From assembly GCF_040546025.1 (NCBI RefSeq), contig NZ_JBEPNA010000007.1, forward strand, positions 60,269 through 124,268: a DNA stretch of 64,000 nucleotides. The letters are read 5' to 3'. Shown here in pieces: positions 10,802-19,229 of this stretch. A model generated the notes under the pieces. It was not told the DNA's origin, searched no databases, and was given only the letters and a program-made list of their open reading frames with translations. Source of the stretch: Marisediminicola sp040546025 (lineage in GTDB: Bacteria > Actinomycetota > Actinomycetes > Actinomycetales > Microbacteriaceae). The stretch's first letter is position 1. Each line of letters starts with the position of its first letter. The position numbers were made by a program, and so were the translations under genes.

Positions 10802-10884
10802 TCACAGGTTCGCGGAGCCGACCCTTTCCTGTGAACCTCCTCCATCGGGTAACTATCCGGGCTCACCCTCGGTTAGGTGGAAGC

Positions 10885-11682
10885 ATGACTCACGAAACCA
10901 ATGTCCAGAAGGCCGAACTCCTCCGCTCGCTCCACGTGCCGGGCACCCCGCTCATCGTCACCAACGTCTGGGACTCGATCACGGCCCGCATCGTCGCCGC
11001 CTCCCCCGGCGTGAAGGCCCTCGCGACGGCCAGCCACTCGGTGTCCGAGGCGCACGGCGTGCCCGACGGCGAAGGTCTCAGCGTCGACCAGGCGATCGCC
11101 GCAGCAGCGCTCATCATCCGCTCCGTCGAGCTTCCCGTGAGCGTCGACTTCGAAAAGGGCTATTCGCCGGATGCCGCGGGCGTCGAGGCCAACGTCGCCC
11201 GGCTCATCGAGGCCGGGGCATCCGGGATCAACATCGAAGACAGCCGCGGCAAGCCGAAGGCACCGCTGTTCGATCTCGATACCGCCGTCTCGCGGGTCGC
11301 GGCCGTGCGCGCCGCGGCCGACAAGTCGGGCGTTCCGCTCGTCATCAATGCGCGCGTCGACGCGCTCGCCGGCACTCCCGACGACTGGAACGACGCGATC
11401 GTGCGCGCGAACGCCTACCTCGCGGCGGGCGCCGACGTCGCCTTCGTGCTCGGGCTCGGCACCGAAGACAAGGTCAAGCGCGCCCTCGACGAGATCGACG
11501 GCATGATCTCGGTCATCTCCAACCCGGCCTCCGTGCCGCTGAAGCGCCTGGCCGAGCTCGGGGTCTCCCGCGTCAGCTTCGGGCCGGGCACGATGGGCCT
11601 CTCCCTCGCCCACCTGCAGCAGGCCGCGACCCAGCTCACCGCGCTGGGCGACTACCCGGCGGAGCTCGCCTTCACGTTCTAG
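10885..11682 (+). CDS. Isocitrate lyase/phosphoenolpyruvate mutase family protein
   Basis: A 265-residue TIM-barrel enzyme of the PEP mutase/isocitrate lyase superfamily. Visible motifs are TNVWDSITARI, SVDFEKGYSP (metal-binding segment), GINIEDSRGK and VINARVDA. Members cleave or form C-C or P-C bonds of alpha-hydroxy acids (2-methylisocitrate lyase, oxaloacetate decarboxylase, phosphonopyruvate hydrolase). The KKCGH motif of true isocitrate lyase is absent, so glyoxylate-cycle function is unlikely. I start at ATG 10885, preceded by GGTGGAAGC, rather than at an in-frame ATG 54 bp upstream. Substrate unknown. Confidence 0.85.
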   Translation: MTHETNVQKAELLRSLHVPGTPLIVTNVWDSITARIVAASPGVKALATASHSVSEAHGVPDGEGLSVDQAIAAAALIIRSVELPVSVDFEKGYSPDAAGVEANVARLIEAGASGINIEDSRGKPKAPLFDLDTAVSRVAAVRAAADKSGVPLVINARVDALAGTPDDWNDAIVRANAYLAAGADVAFVLGLGTEDKVKRALDEIDGMISVISNPASVPLKRLAELGVSRVSFGPGTMGLSLAHLQQAATQLTALGDYPAELAFTF

Positions 11683-11725
11683 GTTGGGCCAGGATGCTCC
11701 GGGCCGCGCGGCGTAGGCTGCGGGC

Positions 11726-11914
11726 ATGTTCTCCCCCGGATTGCTCGGTGCCGCTGCCTCCACCGCAGCGGCACTCGGAGCGTCACCGACGCGCGACGAG
11801 CGCAGCGCGGGCGTCGGCGGCGGACTGCTGGCGGTCTGGATCATCCTCGACCTCATCGTGCTCGCCGTCTGCGTGTACGTCGTTCGGCGGCGGAAGCCCT
11901 CCGACCGCGGTTGA
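11726..11914 (+). CDS. Small membrane protein, unrecognised
   Basis: A 62-residue open frame. Residues 1-20 resemble a short hydrophobic/Ala-rich signal and residues 32-52 (LLAVWIILDLIVLAVCVYVV) form one clear membrane segment, followed by RRRKPSDRG, a positive tail that would stay in the cytosol. It lies 43 bp after the PEP-mutase-like gene. No ribosome-binding site is obvious. I do not recognise a family. Confidence 0.5.
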   Translation: MFSPGLLGAAASTAAALGASPTRDERSAGVGGGLLAVWIILDLIVLAVCVYVVRRRKPSDRG

Positions 11915-12064
11915 CGGGTCTGACGGGGGCGGATGCTGCCCGTCCCCGCATCCAATCCGATTCCCAGCCCGGTTCCGAATAGGCTTCACAGAGGCCGTGT
12001 GTCGAGCATGGCCAGATCCCGCGTGGACCTCGCCGACGAGGCCAGCACGACGAAAGCGATCACG

Positions 12065-13537
12065 ATGTCCGCAGCCCAGTCCCTTCGTGCTTTTGAGCTT
12101 GCGACCCGGCCGATCCACCCCCACACGCGCATCGCTCTCGATAAGCGCTGGGCCGACCTGCCCGAGCACGTCAAGACCGACAACCAGCTGCTCGGCCGTT
12201 GCGCCGTCGGCTGCGAGGGCACCCACGGGGTGTTCCCCAAGTGCGATCTGACCTGCTCGCCCTGCTACCACTCCGCCGACGCCAACAAGGTGCGCATCGA
12301 CGGCGAGCACACCCTCTCCGAGGTGCACGAGCAGATGGAGTTCCTGCACCAGGTGCGCGGCCCGCGCGCCCACGCACAGCTCATCGGCGGCGAGGTGAGC
12401 CTGCTGCCGGCGAAGGACCACGCCGAGGCGCTGCTGACCATGCGCAAGTTCGGCCGTGAGCCGATGTCGATGACCCACGGCGACTTCTCCTACGACTACC
12501 TGCTCGACGTGGTGCTCGACGAGAACGGGCAGCCGCGCTTCAAGAAGGTCTCGTTCGCCGCTCACTTCGACTCGCTGATGCGCGGCCGCCGCGGTGCCGT
12601 GCGCCCCCGCAACGAGGCCGAGCTGAACCCGTTCCGCGAGACCTTCGCGAAGATGTTCGTCGACCTCAAGAAGCAGCACGGGGTCAGCTCCTACCTCGCG
12701 CACAACATGACCGTGACGCCCTCCAATGTCGGCGAGGTCGCGAGCGTCACCCGCGACGTGCTCGACATGCCCTACGACATGATGTCGTTCCAGCCCGCCG
12801 CCTTCATCGGCGACGACCGCCGCTGGAAGGAGGACTTCACCGAGGTCACCATCGACGCGGTCTGGGACCAGATCGAAGAGGGTGCCGGGCACAGGATTCC
12901 GTGGAAGGCGACCCAGTTCGGCGATCCCCGTTGCAACCGGTCGACCGTCGGGATGCGCGTCGACGGCCGGTTCGCCGTTCTGCTGGATGCTGACGACCCG
13001 CGCGACATCGCCGCGCGCGACCGGTTCCTCGACCACTTCGGCGGCATGATCTTCGGCGACATCCCGAAGCACATCCTCACGATCAAGATCATCCGCGCGA
13101 TCGCCGGCCACCCCGGCGACATCCCGCCGCTCATCGGGCTCGCACGCCGGGTTGTCAAGCGCGCCGGAGGCGTCGGCAACATGATCCGCGCGGCTCGAAA
13201 GGGCAAGCTCGGCTTCAAGACCTTCGTTGTGCACAACTTCATGGATGCGGCCGAGGTCGCCCCCGCCTGGGCGCTCATGGAGCAGGGCATCACGAGTGAC
13301 GACCCGAAGATCAAGGAGACGCAGGAGCGCCTCGGCTCGTGCATGTACGCCATGAGTCACCCCGAGGACGGCCGCACCGTTCCCGCCTGCACCCAGCATT
13401 CGGTGCTCGACCCGATCGAGAACATCGGGCTGCGCAAGCTCCTGCCGCTCATCGGCCGCAGCGCCGCCGACCCGGCGATCGTGTCGCGTCCGGATGGCCT
13501 GACGGCCGTGCGCTCGACCGGCAAGGCGAGCCAGTAG
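12065..13537 (+). CDS. Radical SAM protein, unassigned subfamily
   Basis: A 490-residue protein from ATG 12065; in-frame ATGs at 12008 and 11933 would add 19 or 44 residues of poorly conserved-looking sequence. The radical SAM [4Fe-4S] motif is CDLTCSPC (CxxxCxxC), preceded by another cysteine-bearing stretch (GRCAVGCEGTHG) that may hold a second cluster. Further landmarks are AQLIGGEVSLL (a GGE-like SAM contact) and TVPACTQHSVLDPIENIG at the C terminus. The substrate is unknown and the neighbours give no clear hint; the gene ends 7 bp from the convergent ABC ATPase gene. Confidence 0.8.
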   Translation: MSAAQSLRAFELATRPIHPHTRIALDKRWADLPEHVKTDNQLLGRCAVGCEGTHGVFPKCDLTCSPCYHSADANKVRIDGEHTLSEVHEQMEFLHQVRGPRAHAQLIGGEVSLLPAKDHAEALLTMRKFGREPMSMTHGDFSYDYLLDVVLDENGQPRFKKVSFAAHFDSLMRGRRGAVRPRNEAELNPFRETFAKMFVDLKKQHGVSSYLAHNMTVTPSNVGEVASVTRDVLDMPYDMMSFQPAAFIGDDRRWKEDFTEVTIDAVWDQIEEGAGHRIPWKATQFGDPRCNRSTVGMRVDGRFAVLLDADDPRDIAARDRFLDHFGGMIFGDIPKHILTIKIIRAIAGHPGDIPPLIGLARRVVKRAGGVGNMIRAARKGKLGFKTFVVHNFMDAAEVAPAWALMEQGITSDDPKIKETQERLGSCMYAMSHPEDGRTVPACTQHSVLDPIENIGLRKLLPLIGRSAADPAIVSRPDGLTAVRSTGKASQ

Positions 13538-13544
13538 CGTACGG

Positions 13545-14612
13545 CTACGCCCGCACGGCCGAGACCGCCGCTGGCGGGAGCGACACCGCCACCCGCGACC
13601 CGGCCTCGACGCCGTGCCCGGGCGGCAGCTCCGCGTTCAGCTCGACTGAGTCGGCACCCGCGGCGCCGAACCGGATCGTGAGCAGCCGGCGCGGGCCGAG
13701 ATTCCGGATGCCGGTGACGACACCCACAACCCCGTCGGAAGCCGCATCCCCGCCGAGCGCACGCACGCCGACCGCCTCCTGCCGCACGACGAGAGTCGCG
13801 GCACCCTCAGAATCATCGCGCCCCGCATCCAACGGAATACTCCCCAGCGCCGACACGTGAAGGCCGCCCACGACCATCCCGGGAACCTCGTTGAGCCCGC
13901 CCATGAGCCGCGCGACTCGCACTGACACGGGGCGGTTGTAGACGCCATCGACCGTGTCGTGCTGCAGCAGCTCGCCCTCGTGCAGCACGGCGATGCGGTC
14001 GGCGACCGCCGACGCCTCATCGCGGTCGTGGGTGACGAGCACAATCGTCGGCGACAGTGCGGAACGGATGTCGTCGATGAGTGCGTGCATGTCGGAGCGC
14101 AGCTCGGGGTCCAGAGCACTGAACGGCTCGTCGAGCAGGAGCACGCGTGGCCGCGCCGCGAGCGCCCTGGCGATCGCGACGCGCTGCTCCTGCCCGCCGG
14201 AGAGTTCCCGCACCGACCGGCGCCCGTAGCCGCCGAGCTGCACCATGTCGAGGTAACGCTCGGCGTTGCGCCTGGCCGCCGCGCGCGGCACCCCGGAGAC
14301 CCGATCGGCGAAGGCGACGTTGTCGAGCACGCTCAGGTGGGGGAACAGCAGCGGCCGCTGGAACACCATTCCCATCCCGCGCCGCTCGGGGGCGAGGCCA
14401 GCAACAGCGACCCCGTCCACGAGCACCTGGCCCGAGGTCACCGGGTCGAGGCCGGCCATGACGCGCAGGATCGTGCTCTTTCCGGAGCCGCTCGGTCCGA
14501 GGATCGCGGTGCACGAGCCCGCGGCGACATCGAGGGTCACGGCGTCGAGCGCGGGCGCGTGCTCATCCGAGAAGCGCTTCGACACGGCGTCGAGGAGCAG
14601 GTGGGAGGTCAT
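13545..14612 (-). CDS. ABC transporter ATPase of a YnjBCD-type importer
   Basis: A 355-residue ATPase starting at ATG 14612. It has Walker A GPSGSGKST, Q-loop region MGMVFQRPLLFPHLS, signature LSGGQEQRVAIARAL, Walker B VLLLDEPFSALD and the H-loop LVTHDRDEA. The last 120 residues form a TOBE-like domain as in MalK/PotA-type importers. It overlaps the upstream permease gene by 4 bp. With two permeases and a lipoprotein at 14609-17723 it forms a complete importer; substrate uncertain. Confidence 0.88.
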   Translation of the reverse strand: MTSHLLLDAVSKRFSDEHAPALDAVTLDVAAGSCTAILGPSGSGKSTILRVMAGLDPVTSGQVLVDGVAVAGLAPERRGMGMVFQRPLLFPHLSVLDNVAFADRVSGVPRAAARRNAERYLDMVQLGGYGRRSVRELSGGQEQRVAIARALAARPRVLLLDEPFSALDPELRSDMHALIDDIRSALSPTIVLVTHDRDEASAVADRIAVLHEGELLQHDTVDGVYNRPVSVRVARLMGGLNEVPGMVVGGLHVSALGSIPLDAGRDDSEGAATLVVRQEAVGVRALGGDAASDGVVGVVTGIRNLGPRRLLTIRFGAAGADSVELNAELPPGHGVEAGSRVAVSLPPAAVSAVRA

Positions 14613-15562
14613 CGGGTGGCTCCAGGCTCGTACAGTCGGGACCGTGCGGAACGCGGGTCGATGGAATCGGGGCGGCCCCGGCGGGACCCGGCGCCTCGGC
14701 GGCCGGCGAAGCCGAGTAGCAGGAGCAACGCGAGCGGGGGCAGGATCGCGGTGAGCGAGAGGATCGCGACGGCCGAGTCGTTGCCGATGCCGGCGGCGCT
14801 CGAGGCGATCACCAGCGGGAGGCTCACGACGGCGCCGCCGCCGATGATGACCGTGACGATGTAGTCGCTCCAGCCGACGAGGAACGCAAGGAACGCCGCC
14901 CGGGCGAGGGCGGGGGCGACGAGCGGGATGTGCACCCGCCAGAGCACGGTCCACGGCGAGGCGCCGAGGGTGCGTGCCTCCTCCTCGAACCGGATGTCGT
15001 GGGCCGCGTAGGCGACGCGCATCGCGAAGGTCGTATAGGGCAGCGCGATGACGACGAGCACTAGTACGAGGCCGACGAGCGGTGGCACATAGGCGCGCAA
15101 CAGCACCACGTTCAGCCCCATGACGGCGGCGAAGGGCGGCAGGGCGATCGGCGCGAGCAGCACGAGACCGACGGCGCGCGGCCAGCGCACCGTGCCCATC
15201 GTGAGCGCCCGCGCTGCCGCGGCTCCGAGCGGCGTCGCGATCGCGGCGACGACGAGGCCGAGCGCGAACGAGCGCCAGAAGGCGGGCACGGCACCCTGAG
15301 CGATCGCCGACTCGATGCCGTCGGTTCCCCACACGGTCGGCAGCACCGCGGGGAACGACCATCGGTCCGCGAAAGCCCACAACGCGAGCGGGACGAGCGG
15401 CACGAGGAACCAGAGCGCCAGCAGTGTCGCACTGAGCACCCGGCCGACGCGGCCGGCGCCGCGTGAGTCGGTCAGCCGGGAGCCGGGGTCTCCGGGAAGG
15501 CGCAGCCGGCCGGCAGCCGGCCACTGGGGTTCGGCGGTGAGGGCACGGGCCTGGATGCTCAT
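14609..15562 (-). CDS. ABC transporter permease (second permease)
   Basis: A 317-residue inner-membrane protein with six or so hydrophobic segments and the binding-protein-dependent permease loop (EEARTLGASPWTVLWRVHIP, an EAA-type motif that contacts the ATPase). It pairs with the permease encoded just upstream (8 bp gap). In E. coli YnjC both halves are one polypeptide; here they are separate genes. Stop and ATPase start overlap in ATGA. Confidence 0.86.
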   Translation of the reverse strand: MSIQARALTAEPQWPAAGRLRLPGDPGSRLTDSRGAGRVGRVLSATLLALWFLVPLVPLALWAFADRWSFPAVLPTVWGTDGIESAIAQGAVPAFWRSFALGLVVAAIATPLGAAAARALTMGTVRWPRAVGLVLLAPIALPPFAAVMGLNVVLLRAYVPPLVGLVLVLVVIALPYTTFAMRVAYAAHDIRFEEEARTLGASPWTVLWRVHIPLVAPALARAAFLAFLVGWSDYIVTVIIGGGAVVSLPLVIASSAAGIGNDSAVAILSLTAILPPLALLLLLGFAGRRGAGSRRGRPDSIDPRSARSRLYEPGATR

Positions 15563-15569
15563 CGCGCGC

Positions 15570-16448
15570 TCACCGCCACAGCGCCGTGCGGCGGAGGGCG
15601 AGGAAGGCGATCGCGACGACGGCGAGCGAGATCGCGGTCGTGACGACCGCGACTGCGGCAGCCTCGGGGCGGGCGGTGAGGGTGATCGAGTCGAAGAGCC
15701 GCAGCGCCATGACCGGCAGCGGTTCGGGGTAGCTGCGCCCGAGCAGCCAGGCGACCTCGTAGGAGCCGAGGGTGTACACGAACACGATCGTCGACGAGAT
15801 GACGAGGGCGGGCAGGCAGAGCGGGATCATCACGAACCGCAGCCGCTTGAGGCGTCCGGCGCCGAGCAGTGCCGCCGTCTCGTCGAAGCTCGCGACGCGG
15901 GTGGCGAGGGTGCCGGCGACAACGAGCGCGACGAAGGCGGACTCCTTCCAAGCGTACTCGGCGACAACGGCAACCCACCACGGTCCGCCGACGAACCGGG
16001 GCCAGGCATCCGCGTCGATGCCGAGCAACCGGGGCAGCAGGCCGGAGTCGGCGAGGAGCAGCCCGATCGCCGCGGCGCCGACGAGGTGCGGCACCGTGAC
16101 GGTCGCGGCGCTGATGGTGGCGACGATCCGCCCGCCCCAACGGCCCGAGACGATCGCGAGGGCCGCGGCGAAGCCGACCACCGCCGCGATCGCGGTGGAG
16201 GCCGTGGCGATGCCGAGCGACACCCCGATCGACACCGGCAGCGCTCCGGACTGCGCCGTGTAGGCGTCGAGGCTGAGCCGCACCGGGCCGATCAGCGGCA
16301 GCAGCCCGAGGCTCTGCGCGACAGCCGCGCCGATCCCGCCGCCGAGCACAAACAGGGCGGGGACGACGGCGGGCAGCACGAGCAGTGTGCCGCGCAGCCC
16401 CGGCCGCCCGCCGGCAGCCGTACGGCCGGGAAGCGGCGCGAGACTCAT
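15570..16448 (-). CDS. ABC transporter permease (first permease)
   Basis: A 292-residue integral membrane protein. Hydrophobic segments run from about residue 24 to the C terminus, and an EAA-type loop is visible at ETAALLGAGRLKRLRFVMIPLC. It follows the lipoprotein gene by 15 bp and precedes the second permease by 7 bp. Corresponds to the N-terminal half of YnjC-like permeases. Confidence 0.86.
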   Translation of the reverse strand: MSLAPLPGRTAAGGRPGLRGTLLVLPAVVPALFVLGGGIGAAVAQSLGLLPLIGPVRLSLDAYTAQSGALPVSIGVSLGIATASTAIAAVVGFAAALAIVSGRWGGRIVATISAATVTVPHLVGAAAIGLLLADSGLLPRLLGIDADAWPRFVGGPWWVAVVAEYAWKESAFVALVVAGTLATRVASFDETAALLGAGRLKRLRFVMIPLCLPALVISSTIVFVYTLGSYEVAWLLGRSYPEPLPVMALRLFDSITLTARPEAAAVAVVTTAISLAVVAIAFLALRRTALWR

Positions 16449-16463
16449 GCGTGGACCGGTCGC

Positions 16464-17723
16464 CTAGCGGGCGCCGAGTACTCTCGTGCGCCAGCCCTCG
16501 TCGAGAGGCGGCACCCACGCGGCGGACAGCTCGGGGTTCGCGTTCTTCGACAGGATCTCGTAACTCGGCACGACGGGCGACTCGGGCAGCGCGTCGAACA
16601 GCGCCTGCTCATCGGATGCGAGGGCGTCGTAGTCGAGTACCGTGAACTGGCCCCACGCCTCAGGGTCGGCCTTCGCGACCTGCTGCTCGACGGAGAGCGC
16701 GGTGTTCGCGACGACCATCGCGCCGGCCCGTGACTCGGCGTTGGACGGCAGACCGAGGAAGCTGGCGTTGCCGACGGTCCCCTCGTCGAGAGTGAGAATT
16801 TTCGTGCCGGCGGGGTAGACGCCGCTCGCGACGAGGTCGGTCAGGGTGGCCGGGCCGTAGGTCATCGTCATGTCGACCTGCCCGTCGGCGTAGAGCTGGT
16901 TGAGCTCGTCGGAGCTCGCCGGGTAGGTGTCGCCGCCGCGCCACAGCGAGGGGGCAAGGTCGACGAGCTCCTCGTAGAGCGCCGGGGACAGCTCGTCGAA
17001 CGATTCCTGGTCGTACGCGAGCGGCACGTTCTCGTAGCCGCCAGAGACGCTGTAGAGCACCTCCCGGGTGAACACCGACCCGGTGAAGTCCGGCGGGGCG
17101 GGGTAGGTGAAGCGTCCCGGATGCGCGCGCGCCCAGTCGAGCACGCCCGCAACGCTCGTCGGCGGGTCGGCGATGACGTCGGAGTTGTAGGCGATCGTGA
17201 ACTGCGCCTTGTGCCAGGGCACCTCGCATCCGTCGACGGGGGTTCCGAAGTCGTCGCTCAACAGCGGGTCGTCGGACGCGGTCTTGTCCATGTTCGGCAG
17301 CAGGCTCGTCCAGTCGCACAGCCACGCCCCGGCCTCCTTGCCGGTGGAGAAGTTCGCGCCGTTGACCCAGATCAGGTCGACCGTGCCGTCGTCGGTGCGG
17401 CCGGCCTGCAGTTCGGAGAGCACCCGGTTGAGGGCATCGGCGGTGTCGGTGACGGGAACCCGCTCGAGCGTGACGCCCTGGTCTGCGACGGCGGGGGCGA
17501 GCACGTCGTCGATGTAGGCGTTGCCCTGCTCGTCGCCGCCGTACATCCACAGCTGCACGGTCTGGCCCTGGGCGGCGCCCACGACCTCGTCCCAGCTGGC
17601 GAAATCATTCGTGGCGGCCACGGAGTCGGGCGCGGAGCATCCGGTGAGGGCGAGGAGGCCCGCAGCGGCGATGATCGCCGCCCCGCGCTTCAGCGGGGGT
17701 CGACGAAAGGAAGGGTGAGTCAC
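16464..17723 (-). CDS. YnjB-like ABC substrate-binding lipoprotein
   Basis: A 419-residue lipoprotein with a lipobox LTGC (Cys at about residue 29) after a positively charged N terminus and hydrophobic core. The body resembles E. coli YnjB: YGGDEQGNAYIDDVLAP, VPVTDTADALNRVLSE and VDLIWVNGANF are close to that family's conserved blocks. The start is GTG 17723 with CCAAGGAGCCC before it. It should deliver its ligand to the two permeases and ATPase downstream. YnjB-type ligands are not firmly known to me; similarity to thiamine-, iron- and polyamine-type binding proteins leaves several options. Confidence 0.85.
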   Translation of the reverse strand: MTHPSFRRPPLKRGAAIIAAAGLLALTGCSAPDSVAATNDFASWDEVVGAAQGQTVQLWMYGGDEQGNAYIDDVLAPAVADQGVTLERVPVTDTADALNRVLSELQAGRTDDGTVDLIWVNGANFSTGKEAGAWLCDWTSLLPNMDKTASDDPLLSDDFGTPVDGCEVPWHKAQFTIAYNSDVIADPPTSVAGVLDWARAHPGRFTYPAPPDFTGSVFTREVLYSVSGGYENVPLAYDQESFDELSPALYEELVDLAPSLWRGGDTYPASSDELNQLYADGQVDMTMTYGPATLTDLVASGVYPAGTKILTLDEGTVGNASFLGLPSNAESRAGAMVVANTALSVEQQVAKADPEAWGQFTVLDYDALASDEQALFDALPESPVVPSYEILSKNANPELSAAWVPPLDEGWRTRVLGAR

Positions 17724-17849
17724 GGCGTTGGGCTCCTTGGAGGTGATAGTCGGTCGTTACGGGTGCTCATGCGTGGTGCTAGACCGAACAGATCACTCGG
17801 ATACAGTAAGCCACTCCAGTGGTTTTCTGAGGTTCGGCGGAGGTTCGAC

Positions 17850-18566
17850 ATGAACGACCGTGGCGCCACGACCGCTCGCCGACGGGCCCTCGTGAAGCTC
17901 GCCGCCTTTGTGGTGTTCGTAGCCGTGGCCGTTTTGGTTGGGGTGGTCGTGCCGCTGCCCGGCCTGGACGAGATCCGGTCTTCTGCTGATGCCGCTGGCT
18001 GGCCCGGCGCGGTCGCCTTCGCCGTCGGTTACGGCCTCGTCACCCTGACCCCCGTGCCGAAGAATGTGCTGAGCATCGCGGCGGGGGTCGTCTGGGGCTT
18101 CGCGTTCGGTGCACTGCTGGTCTACCTGGGCGCGCTTCTCGGCGCGGCGCTCGCGTTCGCCATCGGTCGCGGCCTCGGCCGCGAGGCAGTCGAGCGGTTC
18201 ACCGGGGCGAGGGTCGAGCGCATCGACGCGCTCCTCCGGCGGCGCGGCCTCGTGAGCATCATCGGCGTGCGCCTGATTCCCGTGCTGCCGTTCACCGCGA
18301 TCAACTACGCCGCCGGCCTCACGTCCGTGCGTCGCCGCGACTACGCGCTCGGCACGGTCCTCGGCATCATCCCCGGCACGCTGGCCTTTGTCGCGGTCGG
18401 CGGCGTCGGATTCGAGCCCGGTCCCGGCCTCTACATCGCCCTCGGCACCCTCGGCGCGTTGAGCGTCGCGGGTGCGATCGTGGGGATTCGGATGCGCCGG
18501 CGCGGCGCTTCGACTCCACCTCAGACCCCGACCCCGACCCCGACGAGGGGAGCGCCGGATGCTTGA
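17850..18566 (+). CDS. TVP38/TMEM64 (DedA-like) membrane protein
   Basis: A 238-residue membrane protein starting at ATG 17850 after GGCGGAGG. The conserved core is VTLTPVPKNVLSIAAGVVWG, followed by a glycine-rich segment, RLIPVLPFTAINYAAGL and GTVLGIIPGTLAFVAVGG, which mark the VTT/TVP38 fold. Related DedA/VTT proteins are lipid scramblases or flippases. The C-terminal tail is a Pro/Thr repeat (PTPTPTP). The last 8 bp overlap the start of a CDP-alcohol phosphatidyltransferase gene, which fits a shared role in membrane lipid handling. Confidence 0.88.
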   Translation: MNDRGATTARRRALVKLAAFVVFVAVAVLVGVVVPLPGLDEIRSSADAAGWPGAVAFAVGYGLVTLTPVPKNVLSIAAGVVWGFAFGALLVYLGALLGAALAFAIGRGLGREAVERFTGARVERIDALLRRRGLVSIIGVRLIPVLPFTAINYAAGLTSVRRRDYALGTVLGIIPGTLAFVAVGGVGFEPGPGLYIALGTLGALSVAGAIVGIRMRRRGASTPPQTPTPTPTRGAPDA

Positions 18567-19194
18567 CTCCCGTGTCCGCCGCCTGATCGACACTCCGCTC
18601 ACCTCGGTCGCGTCCGCGATCGACCGGCCCTGGATCAGCCCAGACCGCCTCACCGTTGCCGGACTCGTGCTCGGGCTCGCGAGCGCACTTGCCGCCGCCC
18701 TCACCCTGTGGTGGCTGGCTCTCGTGCTGTGGCTGGTCTCCCGCATCCTCGACGGGCTCGACGGGTCCCTCGCCAGGCTGCGGCGCTCGCGAGAGGGCGC
18801 AGCAGCCGGCGGCGCGGGTGAGGCGGGCGGATTCCTCGACATCGTCTGCGACTTCGTCGTCTACGGCGCGACCGTGTTCGGGGTGGCCGTCGGAGCCAGC
18901 GCCGCATTCGACGCGCCCTGGTGGCCGTTCGCGCTGGTGCTGCTCGCCTACTACGTGAACGGCACGGCGTTCCTCGCGTTCTCGTCGATCGCCGAGCGCA
19001 CGGGGCGACGCATCGACGACGGGCGCTCGCTCTCCTTCCTCGGTCGCATCGCCGAGGGGACCGAAACGATCGTCGTGCACAGTGTGTGGCTCATGGTGCC
19101 GTTTATCGCGTGGCAGATCGCCGCGGTGTGGGCCGTGTTCGTGGCGGCGAGCGCCGCTCAGCGCATCATCGTCGGCTATCGCAGCCTGGGCTGA
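18559..19194 (+). CDS. CDP-alcohol phosphatidyltransferase family protein
   Basis: A 211-residue membrane enzyme. The catalytic motif is DGLDGSLARL followed, after a longer than usual insertion (Ala/Gly-rich), by GGFLDIVCD, giving the four metal-binding aspartates of the family. About five to six membrane segments are visible. Members move a phospho-alcohol from a CDP-activated lipid or headgroup to another alcohol to make phospholipids. Translation is coupled to the TVP38-like gene (8-bp overlap). The acceptor cannot be told from sequence. Confidence 0.85.
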   Translation: MLDSRVRRLIDTPLTSVASAIDRPWISPDRLTVAGLVLGLASALAAALTLWWLALVLWLVSRILDGLDGSLARLRRSREGAAAGGAGEAGGFLDIVCDFVVYGATVFGVAVGASAAFDAPWWPFALVLLAYYVNGTAFLAFSSIAERTGRRIDDGRSLSFLGRIAEGTETIVVHSVWLMVPFIAWQIAAVWAVFVAASAAQRIIVGYRSLG

Positions 19195-19210
19195 GCCCCG
19201 CCGGCCCGCG

Positions 19211-19220
19211 TGTCGAAACC
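19211..19220. repeat. Dispersed intergenic motif TGTCGAAACC, copy 1
   Basis: TGTCGAAACC occurs just behind a stop codon here and again at 31684-31693 and, as TGTCGAAACC followed by GCG, at 63179-63188. All three are intergenic. The reverse complement GGTTTCGACA is a motif I associate with intergenic repeats in Microbacteriaceae; role unknown. Confidence 0.45.
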
Positions 19221-19229
19221 CCGCCGGGC

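Noticed and set aside
17121..17849. Long N-terminal extension of the TVP38-like protein
   Set aside because: It runs antisense through the lipoprotein gene; ATG 17850 has a clear GGCGGAGG.
17724..17849. TPP riboswitch in front of the YnjB-like operon
   Set aside because: I considered it because related importers carry thiamine, but the 126-bp gap shows no CTGAGA-type THI-box core.
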